From positions 1-44,147 of the forward strand of contig JAGWTU010000045.1 in the NCBI GenBank assembly GCA_028868825.1: DNA of 44,147 nucleotides, given 5' to 3'. The notes below the pieces were generated by a model, which saw nothing but the letters and a program-made list of their open reading frames with translations, ran no database searches and had not been told where the DNA came from. Every line of letters starts with the position of its first letter. Position 1 is the first letter of the stretch. The translations under genes and the position numbers were made by a program. The DNA is from Burkholderiales bacterium. GTDB lineage: Bacteria; Pseudomonadota; Gammaproteobacteria; Burkholderiales; Burkholderiaceae_C. Below, piece by piece: positions 33,203 to 40,450 of the stretch.

Positions 33203-33788
33203 CGAGTTTCATGCAGGCGTCGAACACGCGCATCACCTGCGGCACATGGTCGGTCCGGCATTCGAAACGGCGGGCGTTGAAGATCTGCGGCACCAGCACG
33301 CAATCGGCCAGGGTCGGCGATTCGCCATGGCAATAGGTCGCCGGCCGCGCCTGGAGCTGGCGCTCGACGGCCTCGAGCCCGGTCTCGACCCAATGGCGGT
33401 ACCAGCGGTTCTTGTCGTCCTCGCTGACCTTGAGGTCGCGCACCAGGTAGCGCAGCACGCGCAGGTTGTCGAGCGGGTGGATCTCGCAGGCGATGTCGAG
33501 CGCGATCGCGCGCACGCGCGCGCGGCCGGCCGCGTCGGCAGGCAGCAGCGGCGGCTGCGGATGGGTCTCGTCGAGGTATTCGATGATCGCCAGCGACTGC
33601 GTGAGGTGGTGCTCGCCGTCGCGCAGCAGCGGCACGAGCCGCGTCGCCGACACCGCGGCAAAGGACTCGGTGAACTGCTCGTTCTTCGCCAGGTGCACGG
33701 TCTTGTAGTCGTAGGCCAGACCCTTGAGCGCGAGCGCGATGCGCACGCGGTACGAGGCCGACGAGCGGTAGTAGTTGTAGAGCTCCAT
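33156..33788 (-). CDS. maiA: Zeta-class GST: maleylacetoacetate / maleylpyruvate isomerase
   Basis: A glutathione-dependent cis-trans isomerase of 210 residues. The thioredoxin-fold N-domain holds the zeta signature YYRSSASYRVRIAL (active Ser in SSAS, residues 9-12) and TQSLAIIEYLDETHP for glutathione binding. The all-helical C-domain shows CHGESPTLADCVLVPQIFNA. It sits 9 bases after an FAH-family hydrolase, so the pair would isomerise and cleave a ring-fission product: either tyrosine degradation (maleylacetoacetate) or gentisate degradation (maleylpyruvate). The hydrolase looks more like fumarylpyruvate hydrolase, which favours the gentisate route, but no dioxygenase is in the window. Confidence 0.9.
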   Translation of the reverse strand: MELYNYYRSSASYRVRIALALKGLAYDYKTVHLAKNEQFTESFAAVSATRLVPLLRDGEHHLTQSLAIIEYLDETHPQPPLLPADAAGRARVRAIALDIACEIHPLDNLRVLRYLVRDLKVSEDDKNRWYRHWVETGLEAVERQLQARPATYCHGESPTLADCVLVPQIFNARRFECRTDHVPQVMRVFDACMKLDAFERTRPENCPDAE

Positions 33789-33797
33789 CGCGCCCCC

Positions 33798-34502
33798 CTA
33801 CGCGGCTGGCGGCCGCACCGCCACGCGCAGCGACCCCAGGCCTTCGATGCTGCCGACCATCAGGTCGCCGGGAAGGACGGCGGCGACGCCGGCCGGCGTG
33901 CCGGTGTAGATGAGGTCGCCGGGCCGCAGCGTCCAGGCGGCGCTGAGCTGCTCGATCGTCTCGTTGACGTTCCAGATCAGCTCCGAGAGGTCGCCCTTCT
34001 GGCGCGTCTGGCCGTTGACCTCGAGCCGGATCTCGCCTTTGAGCCGCTGGCCGCCGCGGCCGATGGGCATCACCGGGCCGATCGGCGCGCTCTGCTCGAA
34101 GCCCTTGCCGATGCACCAGGGTCGGCCCTGCTTCTTCATCTCGTTCTGCAGATCGCGCCGCGTCATGTCGAGGCCGACGGCATAGCCGAAGATGTGGCCC
34201 GGCGCGTCGGCCGCGGCGATCTGCCGGCCGCCCTTGCCGATGGCGACGACGAGTTCGATCTCGTGGTGCAGGTTCTTCGTCAATGTCGGGTAGTCGATGG
34301 CGCCGGTCTCACCCTCGGCGACGGCGACGATCGCGTCGGCCGGCTTGAGGAAGAAGAACGGCGGCTCGCGGCCGCTGAACCCCATCTCGACCGCATGATC
34401 GGCGTAATTGCGACCGACGCAATAGATGCGGTGGACCGGGAACTCGCCGCCGCCGACGACGGGGACGGTGACGACGGCCGGAGGCGCGAAGACATAGCTC
34501 AT
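33798..34502 (-). CDS. Fumarylacetoacetate hydrolase family protein (fumarylpyruvate hydrolase-like)
   Basis: A metal-dependent C-C hydrolase of 234 residues. The family signature starts at RIYCVGRNYADHAVEMG, then FFFLKPADAI. The metal ligands are Glu81 and Glu83 in HHEIELVVAIGK and Asp112 in VGLDMTRRDLQ. WNVNETIEQLS and GDLIYTGTPAGVAAVLPGD complete the fold. The short single-domain form resembles NagK-type fumarylpyruvate hydrolase more than the 420-residue tyrosine-pathway enzyme. It is the first gene of the minus-strand run with the GST and pgeF, and divergent from the Nudix gene. Confidence 0.88.
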   Translation of the reverse strand: MSYVFAPPAVVTVPVVGGGEFPVHRIYCVGRNYADHAVEMGFSGREPPFFFLKPADAIVAVAEGETGAIDYPTLTKNLHHEIELVVAIGKGGRQIAAADAPGHIFGYAVGLDMTRRDLQNEMKKQGRPWCIGKGFEQSAPIGPVMPIGRGGQRLKGEIRLEVNGQTRQKGDLSELIWNVNETIEQLSAAWTLRPGDLIYTGTPAGVAAVLPGDLMVGSIEGLGSLRVAVRPPAA

Positions 34503-34557
34503 GGATTTCCTGTGGCGGCTCGGTGCCCGGCGATGATGCCACGCGGCGCGCCGCCGC

Positions 34558-34571
34558 TACACTGCCGCGCA
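34558..34571 (+). promoter_or_regulatory. -10-like TACACT at the Nudix start (leaderless start predicted)
   Basis: TACACT at 34558-34563 puts +1 at 34570-34571, the A of the Nudix ATG. The 68-base divergent gap has no ribosome site for this gene, in line with a leaderless mRNA. A -35 is not visible. Confidence 0.4.
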
Positions 34572-35116
34572 TGACGCCGCCGCCCCGCATCCAGCATTGC
34601 CGAGTCTGCGGCGCCGCGGTCGCCTACCGCGTTCCCGCCGGCGACACGCGCGAGCGCGCCGTCTGCGGCGCCTGCGGCGAGATCCATTACGAGAACCCGA
34701 TCAACGTCGTCGGCACGGTGCCGGCGTGGGGCGACCAGGTGCTGCTGTGCCGGCGCAATATCGAGCCGCGCTACGGCTACTGGACGCTGCCCGCGGGCTT
34801 CATGGAACTCGGCGAGACGACGGCCGAGGGCGCACTGCGCGAGACGGTCGAGGAATCGGGTGCGCATGTCGAGATGCAGGGCCTGTACACCGTGCTCAAC
34901 GTCGTGCGCGTCGGCCAGGTCCACCTGTACTTCCGCGCCCGCATGCTCGACACCCACCTCGATCCCGGCCCCGAGACGATCGAGGCGCGCCTGTTCCGCG
35001 AGGACGAGATCCCCTGGGACGAGCTCGCCTTCCGCACCGTGCGCAGGACGCTCGAACTCTATTTCGCCGATCGGCGCGATGCCGTCTGGCCGGTTCACAC
35101 CGGCGATATCGGCTGA
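34571..35116 (+). CDS. Nudix hydrolase with N-terminal zinc ribbon
   Basis: A 181-residue pyrophosphohydrolase. The N-terminus holds a zinc ribbon (CRVCGAAV at 11-18 and CGACGEIHYENP), as in NudC-like and related enzymes. The Nudix box GFMELGETTAEGALRETVEESGA is complete (G-x5-E-x7-RE-x2-EE-x-G). The ENPINVVGTVP opening and the C-terminal DEIPWDELAFRTVRRTLELY are common in Nudix proteins that act on ADP-ribose or NAD-type dinucleotides, but the substrate is not readable. The start codon lies 8 bases after a -10-like box. The last 22 bases overlap the LapD-like gene on the other strand. Confidence 0.9.
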   Translation: MTPPPRIQHCRVCGAAVAYRVPAGDTRERAVCGACGEIHYENPINVVGTVPAWGDQVLLCRRNIEPRYGYWTLPAGFMELGETTAEGALRETVEESGAHVEMQGLYTVLNVVRVGQVHLYFRARMLDTHLDPGPETIEARLFREDEIPWDELAFRTVRRTLELYFADRRDAVWPVHTGDIG

Positions 35117-36948
35117 AGCAGTTCCAGCGCCGGCCCCGAGGCGCAGTCGAATCCCAGCGCCCAGGCGGCGGCGAGGTCGCGCGCGTCGTCGAGCCCGTCG
35201 GCCAGGGCCAGCGTGTCGAGACCGTGGATGAGATCCACCAGGCTGCGCGCGTAGCCGCGCACCGCGGCGTCGCCGGCGACGCCGCGCAGCTGGCTCGCAT
35301 CGACGCGGACATAGGCGACCTCGCTGCCGCCGAGTTCGGCCAGCCGCTGCGGCGCAGCGCTCGCGTATTCGACGGCGATGCGCGTGCCCTGCTCGCGCCA
35401 GGTCGCGGTGGCGCGCACGAGGTCGACCTGCGGCGCCTCGCGCCCCGCCTCGACGAGTTCGATGACGAGCCGCGCCGCCGGCACCGGCGCCGCCGCCAGC
35501 AGCGCCGCGACGTCGGCGACGAAGCCCGGCGTCGCGAGCGAGGTCCACGAGGCCTGGACGGCTCGCGCCTCGCCGTCGCGGGCGATCGCCGCCAGCGTCA
35601 GATCGACGGCCTTGAGATCCACCTGCGGCAGCAGGCGGCTGCGCCGCGCCAGCGCCAGCCAGCGCGTCGCGTCCTCGAACTCGCCTTCGGGCCGCAGCTT
35701 GACGCGCAGCGCGCATTCCAGGTGCAGCGTGCGTGAGCGGCGATCGACGACGCGCTGCTCGAAGAGCTGCGCGCGGCCGCGCTCCAGCGCCTCGGCGATG
35801 CGCGCGCGCCAGGCCCTCGAGCCGACCATGTCGGCGCCGAGATCGGCCGGCGCCTCGACCGCGACGCCGCTGCCGGCCTCGGCGCGCGCCAGCGCCGCAT
35901 CGGCGGCGGCCAGCGCGGCGCTGCTGTCTTCGGCGTGCAGGCCGTCGATGCCGCCGATCACGGCGTCGGTGCCCCCGGTGCCGATCGCGGGAATCGCGGC
36001 GAGCGCGGCGTGCAGCGATTCGGCGGTTTCCTGTGCCACGCCGGGCACCGGCAGGCAGAGCGCGAAGTCGGAGCCGTTGAGGCGGCCGCAGAAGGTGCCG
36101 GGGACGCGCTGGACATAGGTCAGCAGCACGTCGCCGACCATGCCCAGCACGCGATCGGTGCCGTCGTGGCCCAGACGCTGGTTGAGCAGGTCCAGCCGCA
36201 GCAGGCGCAGCAGCAGCAGCGCGCCGCCGGGCCCGCCGGGCTGCTGCAGCCGCTGCTGCAGCTCGCCGATGAAATGGGCACGCAGCGGCAGGCCCGAGAT
36301 CGGGTCGAGCTGGGCCTGGCGCTGCAGGTAGGCCACCTGCTCGGCCTGCGCCGCGGCTTCGGCACGCAACTCGCGCAGCGCCTCGTCGGCCAGCTGTCGC
36401 TCGCCGGCGCCCGCTGCCGCGGCATGCCGGGGTCGGCCCCTGATTGCGAACGCGCACAGCGACAGGCCGGCTGCGGCCAGCACGAGCAGCAGTCCCGTGC
36501 TGCGCCGGCAATCGGCGCCGAAGGCCTCGGAGGTACCGGGCTCGGCGCTGCGCACCTGCAGGCGCAGCGGCGGTCCGCCGCCGTCGAGCGCCGCCACACC
36601 GTCGACCGCGTCCAGCGGCCGGCACAGCGTCCACCTTGCCATCGCCGAAGGCGCCTCGGCGTTGCGCCGGAATTCGAACTGCGGCCGCTCACCGGCGCCG
36701 TACACCGCGATACGCTCGTAGCGGCCGCTGTCGAATTGCGTCGCCGCCGCGCGCTGCAGCGCCGCCACGTCGGACCCGGCGGGTGCCAGGACCACCGCCA
36801 GCGCCTGCGCCGCGGCGGCGTTGCGCGCCTCCAGCTGCGCGCGCAGCGAGCGGCGCTCGGACCAGCCATGCACGGCCACCGCCGCGGCGACGATCAGCGC
36901 CAGCACGCCGGCCGCGCCCGCGGCCAGGGCTCGTCGGTCGCCGGTCAT
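35095..36948 (-). CDS. LapD-like inner-membrane c-di-GMP receptor (degenerate GGDEF and EAL)
   Basis: A 617-residue protein with the LapD layout: helix 1 (about 7-26), a periplasmic domain (30-150) with a LapD/MoxY-type sequence (AQALAVVLAP, then AAATQFDSGRYERIAVYG), helix 2 (151-168), a coiled segment (180-215), GGDEF and EAL. Both enzyme motifs are lost: NGSDF (291-295) replaces GGDEF, ECA (411-413) replaces EAL, and VIELVEAG and LADGLDD replace the LEITES and AEGVE motifs. It should not make or cleave c-di-GMP. In Pseudomonas, LapD binds c-di-GMP and holds the LapG protease to control adhesin release. No lapG or adhesin gene is adjacent, so the partner is open. The start is ATG 36946-36948. 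Confidence 0.8.
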   Translation of the reverse strand: MTGDRRALAAGAAGVLALIVAAAVAVHGWSERRSLRAQLEARNAAAAQALAVVLAPAGSDVAALQRAAATQFDSGRYERIAVYGAGERPQFEFRRNAEAPSAMARWTLCRPLDAVDGVAALDGGGPPLRLQVRSAEPGTSEAFGADCRRSTGLLLVLAAAGLSLCAFAIRGRPRHAAAAGAGERQLADEALRELRAEAAAQAEQVAYLQRQAQLDPISGLPLRAHFIGELQQRLQQPGGPGGALLLLRLLRLDLLNQRLGHDGTDRVLGMVGDVLLTYVQRVPGTFCGRLNGSDFALCLPVPGVAQETAESLHAALAAIPAIGTGGTDAVIGGIDGLHAEDSSAALAAADAALARAEAGSGVAVEAPADLGADMVGSRAWRARIAEALERGRAQLFEQRVVDRRSRTLHLECALRVKLRPEGEFEDATRWLALARRSRLLPQVDLKAVDLTLAAIARDGEARAVQASWTSLATPGFVADVAALLAAAPVPAARLVIELVEAGREAPQVDLVRATATWREQGTRIAVEYASAAPQRLAELGGSEVAYVRVDASQLRGVAGDAAVRGYARSLVDLIHGLDTLALADGLDDARDLAAAWALGFDCASGPALELLQPISPV

Positions 36949-37010
36949 CGCGACGCGCCGCGGTCAGTCCGGGGAGCAGCTGGCTGGAATCGCAATCTCG
37001 ACCTCGTTGC

Positions 37011-37026
37011 CGCCCCGGTTGGGGCG
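37011..37026. terminator. GC hairpin between the desaturase and LapD-like genes
   Basis: CGCCCC and GGGGCG form a perfect 6-bp stem with loop GGTT in the 147-base gap. No T-run follows on the minus strand. It may slow transcription leaving the desaturase gene. I see nothing else in this gap. Confidence 0.3.
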
Positions 37027-37095
37027 CCCCTGCGGTGCATCGTACCGCCACGCCCGGGCGCGCGGATCCTGCCAACCAGCGCAGCTGGCGCCGGC

Positions 37096-38322
37096 TCAGG
37101 CGGTCGCGGCGCGCAGCCTCAGCGAGAATTCCTGGAGCGCGGCAATGCCGCTGCTCTCGGCCTTGCGGCACCAGGCCTGGAGGTCGGCGACGAGTTGTTC
37201 GGCCGAAACCCCGGTGCGCGTCCACAGCGCCCGCAGTTCCTCGCGCATCGCCACCAGCTTGGCGAGCTGGGGCGTTTCGCCCAGCGCCTGCTCCAGGCTC
37301 GGTTTGACACCGCTGGGGATGCGGTCGTCGTCGCGATGCAGCCAGGCACGCGCCAGGCGCATATTGCGCCAGCGGGCACTGTTCTGGGCGCCCTGCGCCT
37401 GCAGCCGCTCGAGTTCGGCGGCGACCGCGCGCTTGACGTCGGTGGCATAGCGCGCCATCACCTCGTAGCGATTGGCGATCAGCGCTTCGAGCGTCTTGTC
37501 GTCGGCGACGCGCTGCACGCCGAGTTCGAGCTTGGGCGGCGTCTTCTTCACATGCGCCAGGCCCAGCGCCTCGAGGGCACGGATGTAGACCCAGCCGATG
37601 TCGAACTCGTAGCGCTTGATCGAGAAGCGCGCCGAGGTCGGGTAGGTGTGGTGGTTGTTGTGCAGTTCCTCGCCGCCGATCAGGATGCCCCAGGGGATCA
37701 CGTTGGTCGACGCGTCGGGTGCCTCGAAATTGCGGTAACCCCAGTAGTGACCTATGCCATTGATGATGCCCGTGGCCATCACCGGTATCCAGGCCATCTG
37801 CACCGCCCACACGGTGAGGCCGATGGCGCCGAACAGCGCCATGTCGAGCACCAGCATCAGGCCCACGCCCTGCCAGGTGTAGCGGCTGTAGACGTTGCGC
37901 TCGAGCCAGTCGTCGGGCGTGCCCTTGCCGTACTTGTCCAGCGTCTCGGGATTCGCCGCCTCGGCGCGATAGAGCTCGACGCCGGTCAGCAGCAGCGCCT
38001 TCAGGCCGCGCGTCTGCGGGCTGTGCGGATCCTCGACGGTCTCGCACTTGGCGTGGTGCTTGCGATGCACGGCGACGAAGTCCTTCGTCATCATCCCGGT
38101 GCCTATCCACAGCCAGAAGCGGAAGAAATGCGCCGGGATCGCGTGCAGGTCGAGCGCGCGGTGCGCCTGTGCGCGGTGCAGGAACACCGTGACGCAGACG
38201 ATCGTGATGTGCGTCGTCACCAGGGTGAACAACAGCACCTGCCACCAGGACGCAGCGAACAGGCCGTGCGCCAGCCAATCGACGAGTGCGTCGCGCACCA
38301 GGCCCAGTTGTTCCATCGACAA
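37096..38322 (-). CDS. Acyl-CoA / acyl-lipid delta-9 fatty acid desaturase
   Basis: A membrane di-iron desaturase of 408 residues that puts a double bond into saturated acyl chains. The three His boxes are intact: HRAQAH (49-54), HRKHH (86-90) and HNNHH (221-225). Four hydrophobic segments flank them (WWQVLLFTLVTTHITIV, FWLWIGTGMM, LDMALFGAIGLTVWA, MATGIINGIG). After about residue 240 comes a long soluble tail rich in Ala/Arg/Leu helices (SAEQLVADLQAWCRKAES), about 100 residues longer than in minimal desaturases. The promoter has an operator-like palindrome. It is followed by the LapD-like gene on the same strand. Confidence 0.92.
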   Translation of the reverse strand: MSMEQLGLVRDALVDWLAHGLFAASWWQVLLFTLVTTHITIVCVTVFLHRAQAHRALDLHAIPAHFFRFWLWIGTGMMTKDFVAVHRKHHAKCETVEDPHSPQTRGLKALLLTGVELYRAEAANPETLDKYGKGTPDDWLERNVYSRYTWQGVGLMLVLDMALFGAIGLTVWAVQMAWIPVMATGIINGIGHYWGYRNFEAPDASTNVIPWGILIGGEELHNNHHTYPTSARFSIKRYEFDIGWVYIRALEALGLAHVKKTPPKLELGVQRVADDKTLEALIANRYEVMARYATDVKRAVAAELERLQAQGAQNSARWRNMRLARAWLHRDDDRIPSGVKPSLEQALGETPQLAKLVAMREELRALWTRTGVSAEQLVADLQAWCRKAESSGIAALQEFSLRLRAATA

Positions 38323-38340
38323 ATCCTAGAGAGAAATATT

Positions 38341-38372
38341 TACAAAATCGATTGTACCGACCCGTGGGTCGG
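38341..38372 (-). promoter_or_regulatory. Desaturase promoter with operator-like palindromes
   Basis: On the minus strand TACAAT (38351-38356) is a near-consensus -10 about 29 bases before the desaturase start. Directly upstream lies CCGACCC-GT-GGGTCGG (38357-38372), a perfect 7-bp inverted repeat that would fill the space between -10 and -35. TACAA-N6-TTGTA (38341-38356) is a second dyad over the -10. TTGCCC is a -35 candidate but with a short 14-base spacing. A repressor responding to fatty acids is a reasonable guess. Confidence 0.5.
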
Positions 38373-38450
38373 GCAAGACCGCGCAACTACCCGCATCGGG
38401 CACGGCAAATCAACGCATCGACGGAGCCCGCGCAGCCGGCTTGACGTCAG

Positions 38451-38470
38451 TTGGCGGCAGTTGCCACCAA
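38451..38470 (-). terminator. Hairpin after the rRNA methyltransferase gene
   Basis: On the minus strand the 20 bases just after the stop fold into a stem of nine pairs with one G-U (UUGGUGGCA with UGCCGCCAA) around a tight loop. No T-run follows, so the strength is uncertain. Confidence 0.3.
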
Positions 38471-38472
38471 AT

Positions 38473-39732
38473 TCAACGTCTTTGCCAGCAGGCAGCAAAG
38501 AATCCGTCGGTTTCGTGGCGCTGCGGCCATAGCCGGAGGTAGGGCCCGGCGACGATTTCCGCCGCGCGCTCGACGCGCGCACCCTGCAGCGCCTCGAGCG
38601 CGGGCAGGACTTCGAATTCGCCGCCCTGGGCGGTCGTGAAGCTTTCGGCAATGGCCTCGTTCTCGGCCTCGAGGAGGCTGCAGGTGGCATAGACGAGACG
38701 CCCGCCCGACTTCAGCAAGCGGGCCGCGCCGGCGAGGATGGCGCCCTGCTTGCTCACCAACTCGCCCAGCGCCTGGGGCGACAGACGCCACTTCAGATCC
38801 GGATTGCGGCGCAACGTTCCCAGCCCCGAACAGGGCGCGTCGACGAGGACGCGGTCGATCTTGCCCGCCAGGCGCTTGATGCGGTCGTCGCGCTCATGCG
38901 CGATCTGCGCCGGATGGACGTTGGACAGCCCACTGCGCGCCAGCCGCGGCTTGAGTGCGTCCAGGCGGTGGCCCGAGACGTCGAAGGCGTAGAGGCGGCC
39001 GGTGTTGCGCATAGAAGCGCCCAGCGCCAGCGTCTTGCCGCCGGCGCCGGCGCAGAAGTCGACGACCATCTCGCCGCGTTTGGCGTCGAGCAGCAGCGCC
39101 AGCAACTGGCTGCCCTCGTCCTGCACCTCGACCCAGCCCTGCTTGAAGACCTCCTGCTGGTGCAGCGCCGGCTTGCCCTTCACGCGCAGGCCCCAGGGCG
39201 AATACGGCGTCGGCGCGACGTCGTAGCCGGCCGCGGTCAACGCCTGCAGCACGTCCTCACGCTTGGCCTTGACGGTGTTGACGCGCAGATCGAGCGGGGC
39301 CGGTGTCGACAGCGCCTCGACGAGCGGCCAGAACTCGTCGCCGAGCGCCGCCTGCAGCGGCGTCGCGACCCAGTCGGGCAGGTTGTGGCGCAGCTTCTCG
39401 GGCAGGGTCGCGACGTCGATGCGCGCGATGTTCGCGAGCCAGGCCTGCTCGGCCTCGTTCGTCGCCGCGCGCAGGAAGCTGTCGCCACCCTGCCAGGCCA
39501 GCAATGCGAGCCGGCGTTCGAGCGGGCCCTTGCCGCTTTGCGCCAGGTGCTGGTAGAGCAGGCGCCGGCGCAGCACGCCGTAGGCGGTCTCGGCCAGCGT
39601 ATGGCGCTCGCGCATGCCCAGCGCCTTGTGCTTGCGGAAGAAGGCCGAGACGACGGTATCGGCCGGCTGCTCGAAGGTCAGCAGCGAGCGCAGCAGTTCG
39701 GTCGTCAGATCGAGCAGGGCGTCGGGGCGCAT
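38473..39732 (-). CDS. RsmB/NOP family RNA cytosine-C5 methyltransferase
   Basis: Methylates C5 of cytosine in RNA, probably 16S rRNA, with S-adenosylmethionine. The 419 residues have an N-terminal helical NusB-like part (1-130), then the Rossmann core: VVDFCAGAGGKTLALGA (SAM site), and the two catalytic cysteines Cys301 (DAPCSGLGTLRRNPDLKW) and Cys351 (VYATCSLLEAEN). The C-terminus ends in ETDGFFAACWQRR. RsmF and others share the core; this one lacks an obvious extra RNA-binding domain, so RsmB is the best label. Its start overlaps the purN stop (TGATG). Confidence 0.88.
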   Translation of the reverse strand: MRPDALLDLTTELLRSLLTFEQPADTVVSAFFRKHKALGMRERHTLAETAYGVLRRRLLYQHLAQSGKGPLERRLALLAWQGGDSFLRAATNEAEQAWLANIARIDVATLPEKLRHNLPDWVATPLQAALGDEFWPLVEALSTPAPLDLRVNTVKAKREDVLQALTAAGYDVAPTPYSPWGLRVKGKPALHQQEVFKQGWVEVQDEGSQLLALLLDAKRGEMVVDFCAGAGGKTLALGASMRNTGRLYAFDVSGHRLDALKPRLARSGLSNVHPAQIAHERDDRIKRLAGKIDRVLVDAPCSGLGTLRRNPDLKWRLSPQALGELVSKQGAILAGAARLLKSGGRLVYATCSLLEAENEAIAESFTTAQGGEFEVLPALEALQGARVERAAEIVAGPYLRLWPQRHETDGFFAACWQRR

Positions 39733-40358
39733 CAGATCAGCACCTGCGAAGCGCCGTCGGCGTGGACGACGAGACCGCCCTCGATGCTCAGCTTGCCTTC
39801 GACGAACCAGCGTACGGCCAGCGGGTAGATCTGGTGCTCGGTGGCGAGCACGCGCGCGGCCAGTGCCGCCTCGTCGTCACCCGGCCGCACCGGCACGACG
39901 CTCTGCATCACGATCGGGCCATGGTCGAGTTCGGCGGTGACGAAATGGACGGTCGCGCCGGCCGCCTTGCAGCCCGCCTCGAGCGCGCGCCGGTGCGTGT
40001 GCAGGCCCGGGAACGCCGGCAGCAGCGAGGGGTGGATGTTGAGCATGCGGCCCGCGTAGCGGCGCACGAAATCGGGCCCGAGGATGCGCATGAAGCCGGC
40101 GAGCACGAGCAGGTCGGGCTCGAAGGCGTCGATCGTGCGCGCGAGCTCGAAATCGAAGGCCTCGCGCGAGGCATGGGCCTTGTGGTCGACGACCGCGGTG
40201 GCGATGCCGCGCGACTCGGCCCAGCGCAGCCCGGCGGCGTCGGCCCGGTTGGCGATGACGGCGACGACGCGCGCCGGCCAGCCCTGCTCGGCGCAGCGCT
40301 CGACCAGGGCTTCCATATTGGAGCCGCGGCCGGAAATGAGGATGACGATGCGCTTCAT
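39732..40358 (-). CDS. purN: Phosphoribosylglycinamide formyltransferase, folate-dependent
   Basis: Step three of purine synthesis: transfers formyl from 10-formyl-tetrahydrofolate to GAR. The 208 residues open with KRIVILISGRGSNMEAL. The catalytic trio is Asn107 and His109 in MLNIHPSLLPAFPG and Asp145 in AELDHGPIVMQS. I chose ATG 40356-40358, which gives the usual PurN N-terminus; an upstream in-frame extension of 12 residues (MARRFRAYTAGP) is not family-like. It is divergent from trpS by 92 bases and coupled to the methyltransferase gene. Confidence 0.95.
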   Translation of the reverse strand: MKRIVILISGRGSNMEALVERCAEQGWPARVVAVIANRADAAGLRWAESRGIATAVVDHKAHASREAFDFELARTIDAFEPDLLVLAGFMRILGPDFVRRYAGRMLNIHPSLLPAFPGLHTHRRALEAGCKAAGATVHFVTAELDHGPIVMQSVVPVRPGDDEAALAARVLATEHQIYPLAVRWFVEGKLSIEGGLVVHADGASQVLI

Positions 40359-40415
40359 GGGGCCGGCAGTGTAGGCCCTGAACCTGCGCGCCATCGGCGC
40401 CGCGGCCCGAACTGA

Positions 40416-40421
40416 GACAAT
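40416..40421 (+). promoter_or_regulatory. -10-like GACAAT before trpS
   Basis: GACAAT followed by CCGCC lies 30 bases before the trpS ATG in the purN/trpS divergent gap, resembling the GATAATCC boxes at dapC and map. The -35 is unclear. Confidence 0.3.
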
Positions 40422-40450
40422 CCGCCCTCCCCTCGCATCCCCTACCCGAC

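Noticed and set aside
37096..37300. C-terminus of the desaturase as a transposase remnant
   Set aside because: The LQAWCRKAES wording recalls some transposase tails, but it is in frame with an intact desaturase and there are no inverted repeats or target duplications nearby.
38442..38449. TGACGTCA palindrome after the RNA methyltransferase gene
   Set aside because: An 8-bp palindrome is expected by chance in a window this size, and it is not placed at a promoter.
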